Part shown: one piece after another, positions 55,625 through 64,000 of the stretch | Position numbering within the stretch: the stretch's first letter is position 1 | How the letters are laid out: each line of letters starts with the position of its first letter | Source: Microbulbifer hainanensis | GTDB lineage: Bacteria > Pseudomonadota > Gammaproteobacteria > Pseudomonadales > Cellvibrionaceae | NCBI RefSeq assembly: GCF_014904735.1 | Contig: NZ_JACZCR010000020.1 | Span: 1 to 64,000, forward strand | Direction: 5' to 3' | Length of the DNA stretch: 64,000 bases | Translations under genes and position numbers: made by a program | Notes under the pieces: generated by a model | What the model was told of the DNA's origin: nothing | Database searches by the model: none | What the model saw: the letters and a program-made list of their open reading frames with translations, nothing else

Positions 55625-55753
55625 ATGGACGCGTGGATCGACCTGTTTACCAGCCTGTCAGGGCTGCTGAGCCTGGGCATCATCGCCTTTGTCTGTGTCA
55701 TGGCGGCCTATATATTGCGGCTGGCGCTGCGCAATATACGCGAGGAACGCTGA
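55625..55753 (+). CDS. DUF3149-like micro-protein
   Basis: 42 residues: DAWIDLFTSLSGLLSLGIIAF, then VMAAYILRLALRN and EER. The LFTSxSGLLSL pattern followed by a single helix and charged tail matches DUF3149. A GGAG lies nine bases before the ATG. These short single-helix proteins are of unknown role, sometimes with respiratory complexes. Confidence 0.65.
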   Translation: MDAWIDLFTSLSGLLSLGIIAFVCVMAAYILRLALRNIREER

Positions 55754-55882
55754 TACCTTTTCAGCTGACGCCCAATTGCTGATCTACTGCTGAATTTTTG
55801 CGATGCGACCGGAATTTTTTCGTTTCGCGGCTTTCCAACCTGTGGCAGCCTGTTCGAAGAGTTTCAGCAAGGATCAAGCAGT

Positions 55883-56242
55883 ATGTATCGATTGACCCTA
55901 ACCTGCATCGTCTGCGCGGCGCTCGTCGCCGGCTGTAATCACGATGGCAGAGAAACATCCGTGGATATCCGGACGGTTGACTACCAGTGTGAAAATAGCG
56001 AAACACTGCAGGTCAAATATGTCATGCCGCAAAGCGGGCCTTCGATGGCGACACTCGCCTTCCAGAACAAGCTGGTACCGATGCACCAAGAGCGTGCGGC
56101 TTCCGGTGTGCTGTATGTGGCCGACAAGGGCCAGCCAGGCTACCGCTGGCACAGCAAAGGCGACGGCGGCATATTGCAGTTACAGGAGCTGGGCGAAATA
56201 GAGACCGCGACAGTGCTAAAAGGCTGCAGCGCCGTCGAATAA
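55883..56242 (+). CDS. MliC-like lysozyme inhibitor lipoprotein
   Basis: 119 residues. A lipoprotein signal ends in LVAGC (lipidated Cys at 18). The mature domain matches MliC/PliC family: VDYQCENSETLQVKYV, ERAASGVLYVADKG (the SASGxxY core with AASG here) and a terminal KGC. Two cysteines (YQC and KGC) could pair. It binds c-type lysozyme in the periplasm. The ATG is preceded by AAGGA. Confidence 0.8.
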   Translation: MYRLTLTCIVCAALVAGCNHDGRETSVDIRTVDYQCENSETLQVKYVMPQSGPSMATLAFQNKLVPMHQERAASGVLYVADKGQPGYRWHSKGDGGILQLQELGEIETATVLKGCSAVE

Positions 56243-56265
56243 CAGCCGCGAGCCTCAAGCGGCGC

Positions 56266-57018
56266 CTAACCATCTGCGGCACAGTCAAATTGCTGTGCTG
56301 CCTCCCCGGTGAAAAATCCCCATCGCAAATAGGTTACCGCCTGCCGTATCACCTCCCGATCTGCGGCAATGCCGCCATGTGTCTGCGGCAAAACCAGAAA
56401 AGCGCACATGGCTTCGGCCTGCGCACTCTTCACGGAAATACGACCGTCGTCCTCCCCGGGTAGTAACACCGAGGCAAGCGGATTCAACGAATGGTTTCCG
56501 GCAATGATGCCGGCGTCGAAGCGCAGCGGCCCCAACTGCAGTGGCACGCTGTTGACGCCAGTACCCAACTGTCGACCTGCGGGGCCGTTGATGTCCTTGA
56601 TGATAGGGATATGGTCCAGCAGGTCACCGATGCGACTGCCGTGGTTTGGCGGCGCCAGCATCACCACCCGATGCACGTTATCGGCGGAACGGTACTCATA
56701 GAAGAAACGCACCAGAATGCCGCCCAATGAGTGAGTGACAAAATTAATGGGATGCGCATTCACACGCAGGCATTTTTCCAGCCCCGCATTGATGGCCAGC
56801 GGTGCCAGTTCGGCGATGGGTAGCTGCCGCGACGGATAGTCGATATTCGCCACATAAAAGCCGGCGTCAATCAGTTGCCGTTGTAGCGGTTGCAGGCTGG
56901 TGGAATCTTTGGTGAGTCCGTGCAGCAGGATCACGCATTCGGTCTGCGTATCTGCCGCGCGGGCGGCGAGGGTGGCGAAGAGAAGGAGCAGCGCGGCGGC
57001 GCACAGTGCGATGCGCAT
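56266..57018 (-). CDS. Secreted lipase-like alpha/beta hydrolase
   Basis: 250 residues from the ATG at 57018, which has GGCGGA before it; a longer frame reaches into tatC. Signal peptide 1-22 (LLFATLAARAAD). The hydrolase shows the oxyanion region VILLHGLTKDS, nucleophile THSLGG (catalytic Ser in GHSLG-type elbow), and NHGS before the acid. The final His is probably in QTHGGIAAD or similar. It probably acts on short-chain esters in the periplasm. It follows tatC on the same strand at 16 bp. Confidence 0.75.
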   Translation of the reverse strand: MRIALCAAALLLLFATLAARAADTQTECVILLHGLTKDSTSLQPLQRQLIDAGFYVANIDYPSRQLPIAELAPLAINAGLEKCLRVNAHPINFVTHSLGGILVRFFYEYRSADNVHRVVMLAPPNHGSRIGDLLDHIPIIKDINGPAGRQLGTGVNSVPLQLGPLRFDAGIIAGNHSLNPLASVLLPGEDDGRISVKSAQAEAMCAFLVLPQTHGGIAADREVIRQAVTYLRWGFFTGEAAQQFDCAADG

Positions 57019-57034
57019 TCCGCCGCGCTGCTCC

Positions 57035-57799
57035 TCAGGCATTTTCCTGCTTTTCTGCCGACTTGATCCAACGGCCGAAAAAGATACCCACCTCAAACAG
57101 CAGCCACATGGGCACCGCGAGCAGGGACTGGGACAGGATATCCGGCGGCGTCAACAACATACCCACCACGAAACAGGCGACAATAACATAACCGCGCTTG
57201 GCCGCCAGCGACTTGGCATCCACAACGCCGCTCCAGATCAGCAGCAGCGTGGCAATGGGTATCTCGAAAGCAAAGCCAAAGGCGAAAAACAGCTTCAGCA
57301 CCAGGTCCAGATAGCGGCTGATGTCCGGCATCACCTTGATATCCGAGGGCGCCGAACTGACGAAGAATTCGAATAGGATCGGGAACACCACAAAATAGGC
57401 AAACGCCATGCCCGCATAAAAAAGAATGACACTGGAAATCAGGATCGGAACCGCAAAACGTTTTTCGTTCTGGTATAGGCCCGGGGCAATAAAGGCCCAG
57501 GCCTGATAGAGCACAAAGGGTACCGAGACAAAAAATGCCAGAACGAAGGTGGTCTTGAACGGCGTGAAGAAGGGCGAGGTTACTTCGGTGGCAATCATGC
57601 CCGCGCCGGCTACTAGACGCTCCTGCAGCGGCTCGGCCACGAAGTGGTAGATCTCGGCGGCAAAGGGCACCATGCAGGCAAATATCAGAACCACCACGAC
57701 CAGCGTCTTCAGCAGGCGGTTGCGCAGCTCGATCAGGTGATCGATGAACGGCTGGTTACTCTCTTCCACGGCCTCGTTATTGTCGGGCTGGTCGCTCAT
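57035..57799 (-). CDS. tatC: Sec-independent translocase TatC
   Basis: 254 residues with six hydrophobic helices. The N-terminal [12 protein letters not shown] and PFIDHL, the periplasmic [12 protein letters not shown] and the E15-type acidic residue region match TatC. Conserved FGFAFEIPI and YVIVACFVV follow. It is the receptor for twin-arginine signal peptides. Its ATGA start overlaps the tatB stop. The gene order tatA-tatB-tatC is standard. Confidence 0.96.
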   Translation of the reverse strand: MSDQPDNNEAVEESNQPFIDHLIELRNRLLKTLVVVVLIFACMVPFAAEIYHFVAEPLQERLVAGAGMIATEVTSPFFTPFKTTFVLAFFVSVPFVLYQAWAFIAPGLYQNEKRFAVPILISSVILFYAGMAFAYFVVFPILFEFFVSSAPSDIKVMPDISRYLDLVLKLFFAFGFAFEIPIATLLLIWSGVVDAKSLAAKRGYVIVACFVVGMLLTPPDILSQSLLAVPMWLLFEVGIFFGRWIKSAEKQENA

Positions 57800-58302
57800 G
57801 ACTGGCTGTCTTTCCCTTTCGGCGGCTCTTCTTTTTCGACGTCGGCAACTTCTTCCACCTCATCGACAAAGTGGTCCGGGTGATGCTCGTTGAATTCCGG
57901 ATCGCCGAAGTCGTGCCAGTGTTCCGGATATTCCGGATCCTGCAGATCCTCCGCGTTTTCATCCTCTTCCGGCAGGTAATCCTCGGCTTCGACCGTCGGA
58001 TGGGGCTGCGACTTGGATACCTCCGGCTGCTGCACCTCCTGCCCGATGTTGCCAATGGCCTGCTCCATCTCCCGGCGACTGTCTTCCAGCTCGCGCATGA
58101 TGCGCTCATTGTGCAGTTCCCGCCGGATGTCGTCAGCGCCGATTTCCTTTTCCAGTTCCTCGCGCGCATTGTGCAGCGTACGCTTGAGGCCAGACCACCA
58201 GCGCGCGGTCGTGCGCACGGCGTCGGGCAGGCGCTCCGGCCCGACGACGAGCAGCGTCACGATGCCGACCAGCAGGAGTTCAAAAAAGCCGATATCAAAC
58301 AC
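57796..58302 (-). CDS. tatB: Sec-independent translocase TatB
   Basis: 168 residues. One N-terminal hydrophobic helix ([25 protein letters not shown]) with the family motif VVGPERLP, then an amphipathic helix and an acidic, low-complexity tail ([16 protein letters not shown]). It binds Tat substrates with TatC. GTG start. It ends in an ATGA overlap with tatC and lies 15 bp after tatA. Confidence 0.93.
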   Translation of the reverse strand: MFDIGFFELLLVGIVTLLVVGPERLPDAVRTTARWWSGLKRTLHNAREELEKEIGADDIRRELHNERIMRELEDSRREMEQAIGNIGQEVQQPEVSKSQPHPTVEAEDYLPEEDENAEDLQDPEYPEHWHDFGDPEFNEHHPDHFVDEVEEVADVEKEEPPKGKDSQS

Positions 58303-58317
58303 GGAGTAACGCTCGCG

Positions 58318-58578
58318 TTATTTGTCCTGGGACTGCTTGTCCTTGTCTTTCACAGAATCCGTGCCCGGCTTCTGCGGCTCGTCGTGCTGCAAGCGGTCGG
58401 CATCTTTTTCCGACTCCTCTTCGGACTCCTTACCCTCGTCTTTCATGGCCTTCTTGAAACCCTTGATGGCACCGCCGAGATCACCGCCGAGGTTTTTCAG
58501 ACGCTTGGTGCCGAACAGCAACAAGACGATCACCAGAATGATCAACAGCTGCCAGATGCTAATTCCGCCAAAACCCAT
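58318..58578 (-). CDS. tatA: Sec-independent translocase TatA
   Basis: 86 residues. Helix [27 protein letters not shown], the amphipathic [15 protein letters not shown], and an acidic-basic tail. [10 protein letters not shown] is the TatA hallmark. It forms the translocation pore. ATG at 58578 with AGGAGAAG. Confidence 0.94.
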   Translation of the reverse strand: MGFGGISIWQLLIILVIVLLLFGTKRLKNLGGDLGGAIKGFKKAMKDEGKESEEESEKDADRLQHDEPQKPGTDSVKDKDKQSQDK

Positions 58579-58635
58579 AACCTTCTCCTGATTGATAGCA
58601 ATGCCCGCCAAACGGATTGGGGGGCCTGGTTTCTA

Positions 58636-58989
58636 TTATTCCTGACGCTGTCCGTGCGACTGGCCGCGCGCGGCCTTTTCTTCCAGCCCAGAGAGACCGA
58701 AGCGACGCCCCAGCTCCTGTAAAACATCCTGAGAATCCGCCCCCAGGTGCGAGAGCATGATCAGGGAGTGGAACCAGAGGTCGGCGGTCTCGGCAATCAT
58801 CGCCTGACGGTCGCCACCGTGTTCCGCATCCTTCGCGGCGAGGATCACTTCCGTGGCCTCCTCACCGACTTTTTCCAGAATCTTGTTCAGGCCCTTGTGG
58901 TGCAGGCTGGCCACGTAGGATGTGTCGGCGTTCGCGGCTTCCTTGCGGCTGGCGAGCACCGCGTCCAGTTCGCGCAGCAGATCGCTCAT
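58636..58989 (-). CDS. hisE: Phosphoribosyl-ATP diphosphatase
   Basis: 117 residues of the MazG-like superfamily. [30 protein letters not shown] contains the metal-binding EExxE motif (GEEATE) and ETADLWFH the second acidic site. It converts phosphoribosyl-ATP to phosphoribosyl-AMP, the second step of histidine synthesis. In E. coli hisE and hisI are fused; here they are adjacent, with a 7-bp gap. Confidence 0.94.
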   Translation of the reverse strand: MSDLLRELDAVLASRKEAANADTSYVASLHHKGLNKILEKVGEEATEVILAAKDAEHGGDRQAMIAETADLWFHSLIMLSHLGADSQDVLQELGRRFGLSGLEEKAARGQSHGQRQE

Positions 58990-58996
58990 AGGGCCC

Positions 58997-59398
58997 TCAC
59001 TTGTAAATGGTTTCCGGACTCTTGATAACCGGCTGGTTTGCCCGCCAGTTGCCGTCTTCCAGCACGCGGTAGAAGCAGCTGGTGCGACCGGTGTGGCAGG
59101 CGATGCCACCCTGCTGCTCTACCAGCAGCAACACCGTGTCGCCGTCGCAGTCGAGACGGATCTCGCGCACCTGCTGGGTGTGCCCGGACGACTCGCCCTT
59201 GCGCCAGAGTTTACCGCGGGAGCGCGACCAGTAGACGGCAATACCTTCGCTCACTGTCAGCGCCAGGGATTCGCGGTTCATCCAGGCCATCATCAGTATG
59301 CGCCCGGTCTTGGCGTCCTGCGCTATCGCGGGTACCAGCCCGTCACTGTTCCAGGTGACCTGGTCGATAAAGTCGGCGCTCGGATCTGTCTGCGTCAA
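58997..59398 (-). CDS. hisI: Phosphoribosyl-AMP cyclohydrolase
   Basis: 133 residues. [45 protein letters not shown] and [12 protein letters not shown] match HisI, including the zinc-binding DxDxD and C-terminal cysteines (CHTGRTSCF). It opens the imidazole precursor ring. The TTG start is supported by an AAGGAAGGG about 5-6 bases before it and by the usual length. The gap to ubiB is 55 bp. Confidence 0.93.
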   Translation of the reverse strand: MTQTDPSADFIDQVTWNSDGLVPAIAQDAKTGRILMMAWMNRESLALTVSEGIAVYWSRSRGKLWRKGESSGHTQQVREIRLDCDGDTVLLLVEQQGGIACHTGRTSCFYRVLEDGNWRANQPVIKSPETIYK

Positions 59399-59453
59399 TG
59401 TCCCTTCCTTCAGACCTTGTCTAATTATTGTAGGTTGGCGTCTACCGCAATCC

Positions 59454-61064
59454 TCATGGCCACAGTAGCAGCGCCAGCGCCAGCACGCCGGTAATCCAGC
59501 CTGCGGGCGGCAGCTGTGCCAGCCAGCCCGGGGCGATCAGCGCGGCGGTACCGGCGGCCAGCAGCACACCGGCGACCCGGCGCAGGTACTGCCGGCGCCC
59601 GCGGCGGTGGCTCAGCGCCAGCTGTTCGCCGATACCCTGCAACTGTGGTGCCAGTTCCCGTGACTGGTCCAGCGCCGAATAAACCAGCTGCGGCAGTTGC
59701 GGAAACTTCTCCAGCCACTCCGGTCCGTAGCGCTTGATTTCGCCGAGTATCGTTTTCGGGTGAATGCGCTCACGCATCCAGCGCTCGAGAAATGGATGGG
59801 CAGTCTTCCACAGATCCAGTTCCGGATAAAGCTGCCGGCCGAGCCCCTCGATATTGAGCAGGGTTTTCTGCAGCAGCACCAGCTGCGGCTGCACGGCCAT
59901 ATCGAAGCGCCTCGCGGTCTGGAACAGGCTGATCAGTACACGGGCGAAGGAGATCTCGCCCAGCGGTTTTTCAAAGATCGGTTCGCACACGGCGCGGATC
60001 GCCGCCTCGAAGGTGTTCACCGGCGTGTCCGCGCGCACCCAGCCGCTCTGTACGTGCAGTTCCGCCACCATGCGGTAGTCACGGCGGAACATCGCCAGCA
60101 GGTTACGCGCCAGGTAGTACTGGTCTTCCCGCGACAGGCTGCCGACGATGGCCGTATCGATAGCGATGTACTGGGGCCGCTGCGGGTGCTGGCGCGACAC
60201 GAAAATATTGCCCGGGTGCATGTCGGCGTGGAAGAAATTGTGCTCGAACACCTGCTTGAAGAAAATCTCCACGCCGCGCTCGGCGAGCAGTTTCATATTG
60301 GTGTCCTGGGCGCGCAGCTGCGCCAGGTCGGTCACCGGAATACCGTCGATGCGCTCCAGTACCAGCACGTTCTCGCGGGTGTAATCCCAGTGCACCTCGG
60401 GAATATACAAAAGCGGGGAATTGGCGAAATTGCGTTTCAGCTGGGTGCCGTTGGCGGCCTCGCGCACCAGGTCCAGCTCGCCCTCGATGGTGTGGCGGTA
60501 GTCCTCGACCACTTCCACCGGGCGCAGGCGGCGGCCGTCCGGCACAAAGCGCTGGATCCAGCGCGCGATTACGCGCAGCAGGCGCAGGTCCTGCTGGATG
60601 ATCTTGTCGATGCCGGGGCGCAGCACCTTGACCACCACCGACTCGCCGCTCTTCAGTACGGCGCCGTGCACCTGCGCCACCGACGCGGAGGCCAGCGGCT
60701 CGCGCTCGAAATCGGCAAAGAGTTCGTCGACGCTGCCCTCGAGCGCCGCCTCAATGCGCGCGATGCACTGGTCGACGGGGAAGGGCGGCACATTGTCCTG
60801 CAGGTGGTCGAGCTCCTCGACCATATCCGGCGGGAGCAGATCCGGGCGCGTGGACAGCAGCTGGCCGAACTTGACGAAGATGGGCCCCAGCTCTTCCAGT
60901 GCGCGGCGCAGGCGCTCGCCGCGGCCCATTTTCGGCTGCGGCAAGATTTTCATCGGCGCCCACAGCGCGCGCAGCCACAGCGGGCGGCGTCCCGCCGGCA
61001 GGAGATCGTCGAGGCGGTAGCGCAGGAACACCCGCGCGATGGTAAGACTGCGTGTAACCGGCAA
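59454..61064 (-). CDS. ubiB: Ubiquinone biosynthesis regulatory kinase UbiB
   Basis: 536 residues, ADCK/ABC1 family. [20 protein letters not shown] carries the family KxGQ motif near 56-60; [19 protein letters not shown] and the catalytic [10 protein letters not shown] follow. The metal-binding site reads IDTAIVG, where E. coli has IDCGIVG. Two C-terminal hydrophobic helices anchor it. Known role: an atypical ATPase that promotes coenzyme Q synthesis. I use the TTG at 61064, right after the ubiJ stop; the longer upstream frame overlaps ubiJ. A GGGGGA precedes it. Confidence 0.9.
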   Translation of the reverse strand: MPVTRSLTIARVFLRYRLDDLLPAGRRPLWLRALWAPMKILPQPKMGRGERLRRALEELGPIFVKFGQLLSTRPDLLPPDMVEELDHLQDNVPPFPVDQCIARIEAALEGSVDELFADFEREPLASASVAQVHGAVLKSGESVVVKVLRPGIDKIIQQDLRLLRVIARWIQRFVPDGRRLRPVEVVEDYRHTIEGELDLVREAANGTQLKRNFANSPLLYIPEVHWDYTRENVLVLERIDGIPVTDLAQLRAQDTNMKLLAERGVEIFFKQVFEHNFFHADMHPGNIFVSRQHPQRPQYIAIDTAIVGSLSREDQYYLARNLLAMFRRDYRMVAELHVQSGWVRADTPVNTFEAAIRAVCEPIFEKPLGEISFARVLISLFQTARRFDMAVQPQLVLLQKTLLNIEGLGRQLYPELDLWKTAHPFLERWMRERIHPKTILGEIKRYGPEWLEKFPQLPQLVYSALDQSRELAPQLQGIGEQLALSHRRGRRQYLRRVAGVLLAAGTAALIAPGWLAQLPPAGWITGVLALALLLWP

Positions 61065-61066
61065 AA

Positions 61067-61693
61067 CTACGCGTCCCCCCGGCGGGAGAAGCGCTCGCGC
61101 AGTATCTGCACCCGCGCGTCCAGGCGATCGGTGGCCAGCGCCAGGTCGGCCAGGTCCTCGGCGAACGCCTCGAACTGCGCCTTCGGCGGAGTCATCTGCC
61201 ACTCCTCACTGACTGCCTCGGCGGCGGCTTCCGGCGCGCGCTGCAGGTTGGCGGTCAGCCAGCGGCTGGCCGAACGCAGGGCATTGCCGACCGTGTGCGC
61301 GGGCACGTCACCGACCAGTTGCGCCAGCGGCGCCTCCCAGTCGATATCCAGATCCCGCAGTATCGCCTGCAGTTCCGCCAGCAGGGCGCTGGAGCCAGTG
61401 ATGCTCACACCGAGCTTGGCCGGCGTGGCGTTCGAGTCGCGCAGCAGGCGCAGGAAAGCGATCGCCGAACCGGTCAGGCCCGTGGTGACGGTGCCCTCCC
61501 AATGGTTGCGCACGCGCACCTGGTCGCCTTCGATACACAGGAAAAATTCCAGCGCCGGCGCCGTGAGGTGCAGCGCCATAACCCGGCCATCGAGCTTGCC
61601 CAGGCGGGCGCGGGTGCCGGGATCGTATTGCAGCGCCGCGTTGATCGCGGTTTCCAGGGCGGCGTCAAAGCCGCTACGCAGTGTTGGGTCCAC
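61067..61693 (-). CDS. ubiJ: Ubiquinone biosynthesis accessory factor UbiJ
   Basis: 208 residues. An SCP2-like lipid-binding domain (about 20-120: [32 protein letters not shown]) and a helical C-terminal part ([14 protein letters not shown]). It binds polyprenyl intermediates and assists the O2-dependent steps. GTG start with AAGGAAG. It lies between ubiE and ubiB as in E. coli. Confidence 0.92.
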   Translation of the reverse strand: MDPTLRSGFDAALETAINAALQYDPGTRARLGKLDGRVMALHLTAPALEFFLCIEGDQVRVRNHWEGTVTTGLTGSAIAFLRLLRDSNATPAKLGVSITGSSALLAELQAILRDLDIDWEAPLAQLVGDVPAHTVGNALRSASRWLTANLQRAPEAAAEAVSEEWQMTPPKAQFEAFAEDLADLALATDRLDARVQILRERFSRRGDA

Positions 61694-61717
61694 GGTAGCT
61701 TCCTTCGCGATGGAACC

Positions 61718-62467
61718 TTAGGGCTTGATGCCTTTGTGCAGGGCGACGATGCCGCCGGTCATGTTGTGGAATTCGCAGTCGACAAAACCGGCGTCCTGCA
61801 TCATCTGCTTGAGGGTTTCCTGGTCCGGGTGCATGCGGATGCTCTCCGCCAGGTAGCGGTAGCTGTCGGCGTCGTCGGCCACCAGCTTGCCCATGAACGG
61901 CAGCAGGCGGAAGGAGTACTGGTCGTAGACCTTCTCCAGCAGCTTCGACTGCGGCTTGGAGAACTCCAGCACCAGCAGGCGCCCGCCGGGCTTCAGCACC
62001 CGCAGCATAGAGCGCAGGGCCAGGTCCTTGTCGGTGACGTTGCGCAGGCCGAAGGCGATGGTGATGCAGTCGAAGGTATTGTCGGGGAACGGCAGGTACT
62101 GGGCGTCCGCCTGCACCGGCACCACATTGCCGGCGATGCCGCGGTCCAGCAGGCGGTCGCGGCCCACTTTGAGCATCGACTCGTTGATATCCGCCAGCAC
62201 CACCTGGCCCTCGGGACCGACAATGCGCGAGAAGCGCGCAGTCAGGTCGCCGGTACCGCCGGCGATATCCAGAATCGTCTGTCCCGGTCGGGCACCGGAA
62301 AGCTCGATGGTGAACCGTTTCCACAGCCGGTGGATGCCGCCGGACATCAGGTCGTTCATCACATCGTAGCGCGCCGCCACCGAGTGGAAGACATCTGCCA
62401 CGCGGCCGGCCTTTTCGTCTACCGGTACCTCTTGATAGCCGAAATGGGTGGTCTTGCGATCCTTCAT
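61718..62467 (-). CDS. ubiE: Ubiquinone/menaquinone methyltransferase UbiE
   Basis: 249 residues. SAM-dependent methyltransferase: [10 protein letters not shown] (SAM motif) near 67-76, FGLRNVTD and LLVLEFSKP. It methylates the quinone ring at carbon 2. Its start is 24 bp before ubiJ. The gene order ubiE-ubiJ-ubiB is standard. Confidence 0.96.
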   Translation of the reverse strand: MKDRKTTHFGYQEVPVDEKAGRVADVFHSVAARYDVMNDLMSGGIHRLWKRFTIELSGARPGQTILDIAGGTGDLTARFSRIVGPEGQVVLADINESMLKVGRDRLLDRGIAGNVVPVQADAQYLPFPDNTFDCITIAFGLRNVTDKDLALRSMLRVLKPGGRLLVLEFSKPQSKLLEKVYDQYSFRLLPFMGKLVADDADSYRYLAESIRMHPDQETLKQMMQDAGFVDCEFHNMTGGIVALHKGIKP

Positions 62468-62606
62468 GCTGAGCCTGCTGAGCCACTGTTATGCCAAATA
62501 TAGGGGCGCCATTGTACATTGACCGGGCCGCCGCGGCACCGCCGCTCGCTAAACTTTACCGCGAGCAGATCGGTGAAACGCACAGAACGCAGTGGCGGAG
62601 AGAAGC

Positions 62607-63434
62607 ATGGCCTATCAGCTGGATGGCGACATTACCCTGCCGGCAACCCTTCACAAGACCGCGCGGTGGCAACTGGCGGCCGCACAGCGCGACTTCGCCG
62701 AACTGTCCGAAGAGGAGGCCGTGCACGCGCTGCGCAAGCACTGCAAGAAAATGCGCGCATTGCTGCGCCTCGTCCGGCGCGATATCGGCGACCTCTACGC
62801 CGAGGAAAATGCCCACTACCGCGAACTCGCCAACAGCCTGTCCGGCAGTCGCGACGCGGTCTCGATACGCGACGCGCTGCTGACGCTGGCAAGTGCGGAG
62901 GAATTCCCGGACATCATGGCCTTTCTGGAATCCCGCGTGGCCCATGGCGCCGACCCGCAGGCGATGGAACAAGCGGCGGAACAATTGCGCCAGGGCGCCG
63001 CGCGCGTTGACGGCTGGCCCCTGGAGAGCCTGGACTGGCCGTGCGCCTGCAAAGGATACCGGCGCGGTTACAGGCGCGCGCGCAAGGCGATGAAGCGGGC
63101 GCTCAAAAATGAAACCGCGGCGGAATTCCACGAGTACCGCAAGCGGGTGAAAGACCACTGGTATCACACGCGCCTGCTGGAGAAAAAATACCCCCGGGCA
63201 CTTCGCGGGCGGCGCAAGCCGCTGAAGGAACTCGCCCAGGCGCTGGGAGACTGGCGCGACCTGACCCTGCTGTGCGAGTTATTACGCCAGAACGAGACCG
63301 TACTGGGTGCCGAACTGGCACCACTACTGAAACGCGCGAAGCGACAGCACGAGGCACTACGGGAGACCACCGAACGGCTGGGGCGCGACCTCTTTGTCGA
63401 AAAATCATTCACATTGAAAGCCGATTCGCGCTAA
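62607..63434 (+). CDS. CHAD domain protein
   Basis: 275 residues. A helical CHAD domain: VHALRKHCKKMRALLRLVRRDIG and EFHEYRKRVKDHWYHTRLLEKKYPRAL, with the conserved histidines and basic residues thought to bind polyphosphate. No triphosphatase (CYTH) domain is attached. It starts at the ATG at 62607 with GAGAG, divergent from ubiE. Polyphosphate-granule association is inferred from the family. Confidence 0.88.
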   Translation: MAYQLDGDITLPATLHKTARWQLAAAQRDFAELSEEEAVHALRKHCKKMRALLRLVRRDIGDLYAEENAHYRELANSLSGSRDAVSIRDALLTLASAEEFPDIMAFLESRVAHGADPQAMEQAAEQLRQGAARVDGWPLESLDWPCACKGYRRGYRRARKAMKRALKNETAAEFHEYRKRVKDHWYHTRLLEKKYPRALRGRRKPLKELAQALGDWRDLTLLCELLRQNETVLGAELAPLLKRAKRQHEALRETTERLGRDLFVEKSFTLKADSR

Positions 63435-63541
63435 ACGGTGACTACCGCCGGTCGGCTTGCGAGATCATTTCAGCGCCGGACACGATATATTTGGCATAAT
63501 CATCTCAACGCTTTGCACAGTGAAAGGGAGACTCTGCCAAC

Positions 63542-64000
63542 ATGCTGGACTGGCTCAACGCGCACATCGCCTATTGGCACTGGCTGGTACTCGGCCTGCT
63601 GCTGGTCACCGCGGAAATTTTCGTTTCCGGCTTCATTCTGTTCTGGTTCGGCCTCGCCGCGCTGCTGATCGGCACATTGCTGATCGTCGTGGATATGCCT
63701 ATCACGCTGCAGCTGTTGCTGTGGGCCGGCATTTCCATCGCGCTGCTGGTCGGCTGGCTCAAATATATCCGCCCCAACTGGAAAAACCGCTCCCTGTCGG
63801 GCATGGCCGCGGAAGCGCTGGCCGGCCAGGTGGGCATGGCGATCGAATCCAACCACGGACGCAATCGCGGCAAGCTGAAATTCCCGGCGCCGATTCTCGG
63901 CGAGGAAGAGTGGCTGTTTATCTGCACGGAAGAAGTGGCCATCGGCGACCGAGTGAAAGTCACGGATATCTCCGGCAATTCACTGATCGTCACGCGACTC
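63542..64000 (+). CDS. NfeD family membrane protein (3' truncated by window)
   Basis: 153 residues are visible; the frame is still open at the window edge. Three hydrophobic helices (about 12-32, 38-55, 62-80: TAEIFVSGFILFWFGLAALLIGTLLIV) followed by the start of an OB-fold domain (AGQVGMAIESNHGRNRGKLKF, FICTEEVAIGDRVKVTDISG). NfeD proteins pair with stomatin-like SPFH proteins, which would lie to the right. AAAGGG lies about 15 bp before the ATG. Confidence 0.83.
   Translation, partial: MLDWLNAHIAYWHWLVLGLLLVTAEIFVSGFILFWFGLAALLIGTLLIVVDMPITLQLLLWAGISIALLVGWLKYIRPNWKNRSLSGMAAEALAGQVGMAIESNHGRNRGKLKFPAPILGEEEWLFICTEEVAIGDRVKVTDISGNSLIVTRL

Noticed and set aside
59697..61721. 674-codon open frame opposite ubiB and ubiJ
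   Set aside because: Long antisense frames are expected opposite GC-rich codons; ubiB and ubiJ have conserved motifs on the minus strand.

Overview
This is 64 kb of a GC-rich, gene-dense gammaproteobacterial chromosome. The protein set suggests a marine Cellvibrionales bacterium, with Microbulbifer as my best guess. That rests on recalled family resemblance (two TonB-dependent receptors, an ntrBC/glnA nitrogen system, a tat-his-ubi cluster, DUF4239 and DUF4124 proteins) and not on any search. I saw no rRNA, tRNA, CRISPR array, phage or insertion sequence. Most of it reads as core chromosome with small accessory patches.

Layout. 1-4.3 kb: the end of a DUF58 protein, a long perfect inverted repeat, a 2OG-Fe(II) oxygenase, then a copper-uptake pair (DUF2946 plus an OprC/NosA-like TonB receptor). 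4.3-7.5 kb (minus): a beta-barrel protein, an orphan HicB-like antitoxin, a small coiled-coil protein, cysQ and a cysteine synthase. 7.6-14.7 kb (plus): a YhhN membrane protein, then yrfG-hslR-[protease-DUF4124]-hslO-pckA, the E. coli order with two genes inserted, ending in strong terminators. 14.8-22 kb: tandem M15-like peptidase paralogues, an AI-2E family permease, two DUF4239 paralogues, a secreted peroxiredoxin, a Gfo/Idh oxidoreductase and two small membrane or exported proteins.

22-31 kb: nitrogen control. glnL-glnG (ntrBC) and glnA each lie behind a recognisable sigma-54 promoter with NtrC-type dyads upstream; thiI and typA/bipA follow on the plus strand. 31-38.6 kb: a TonB receptor with a decayed gene upstream of it, a macro-domain protein, a membrane diguanylate cyclase, a TetR regulator and a thiolase. 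39-42.3 kb: a tightly coupled three-gene glycosylation operon (GT-C enzyme fused to an NPCBM domain, GtrA flippase, GT2 enzyme). 42.4-51.1 kb (minus): VIT1-like and low-affinity iron transporters, TMEM175-like and other membrane proteins, a DUF885 metallopeptidase lipoprotein, MgtC and MscS proteins, tag, a 29-codon gene coupled to an NAD-dependent epimerase.

51.1-64 kb: two stem-loop elements sharing a conserved loop, a prolyl oligopeptidase, dtd overlapping a convergent metallopeptidase gene by 94 bp, small membrane proteins, an MliC-like lysozyme inhibitor, a lipase-like protein, tatABC, hisEI, ubiEJB, a CHAD protein and a truncated NfeD gene. No single large novel defence or biosynthetic system is visible. 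The most interesting items are the paired stem-loops at 51.2 kb, the NPCBM-fused glycosyltransferase operon, the decayed gene at 34.3 kb, the coupled micro-gene at 50.1 kb and the nitrogen-regulatory promoters.
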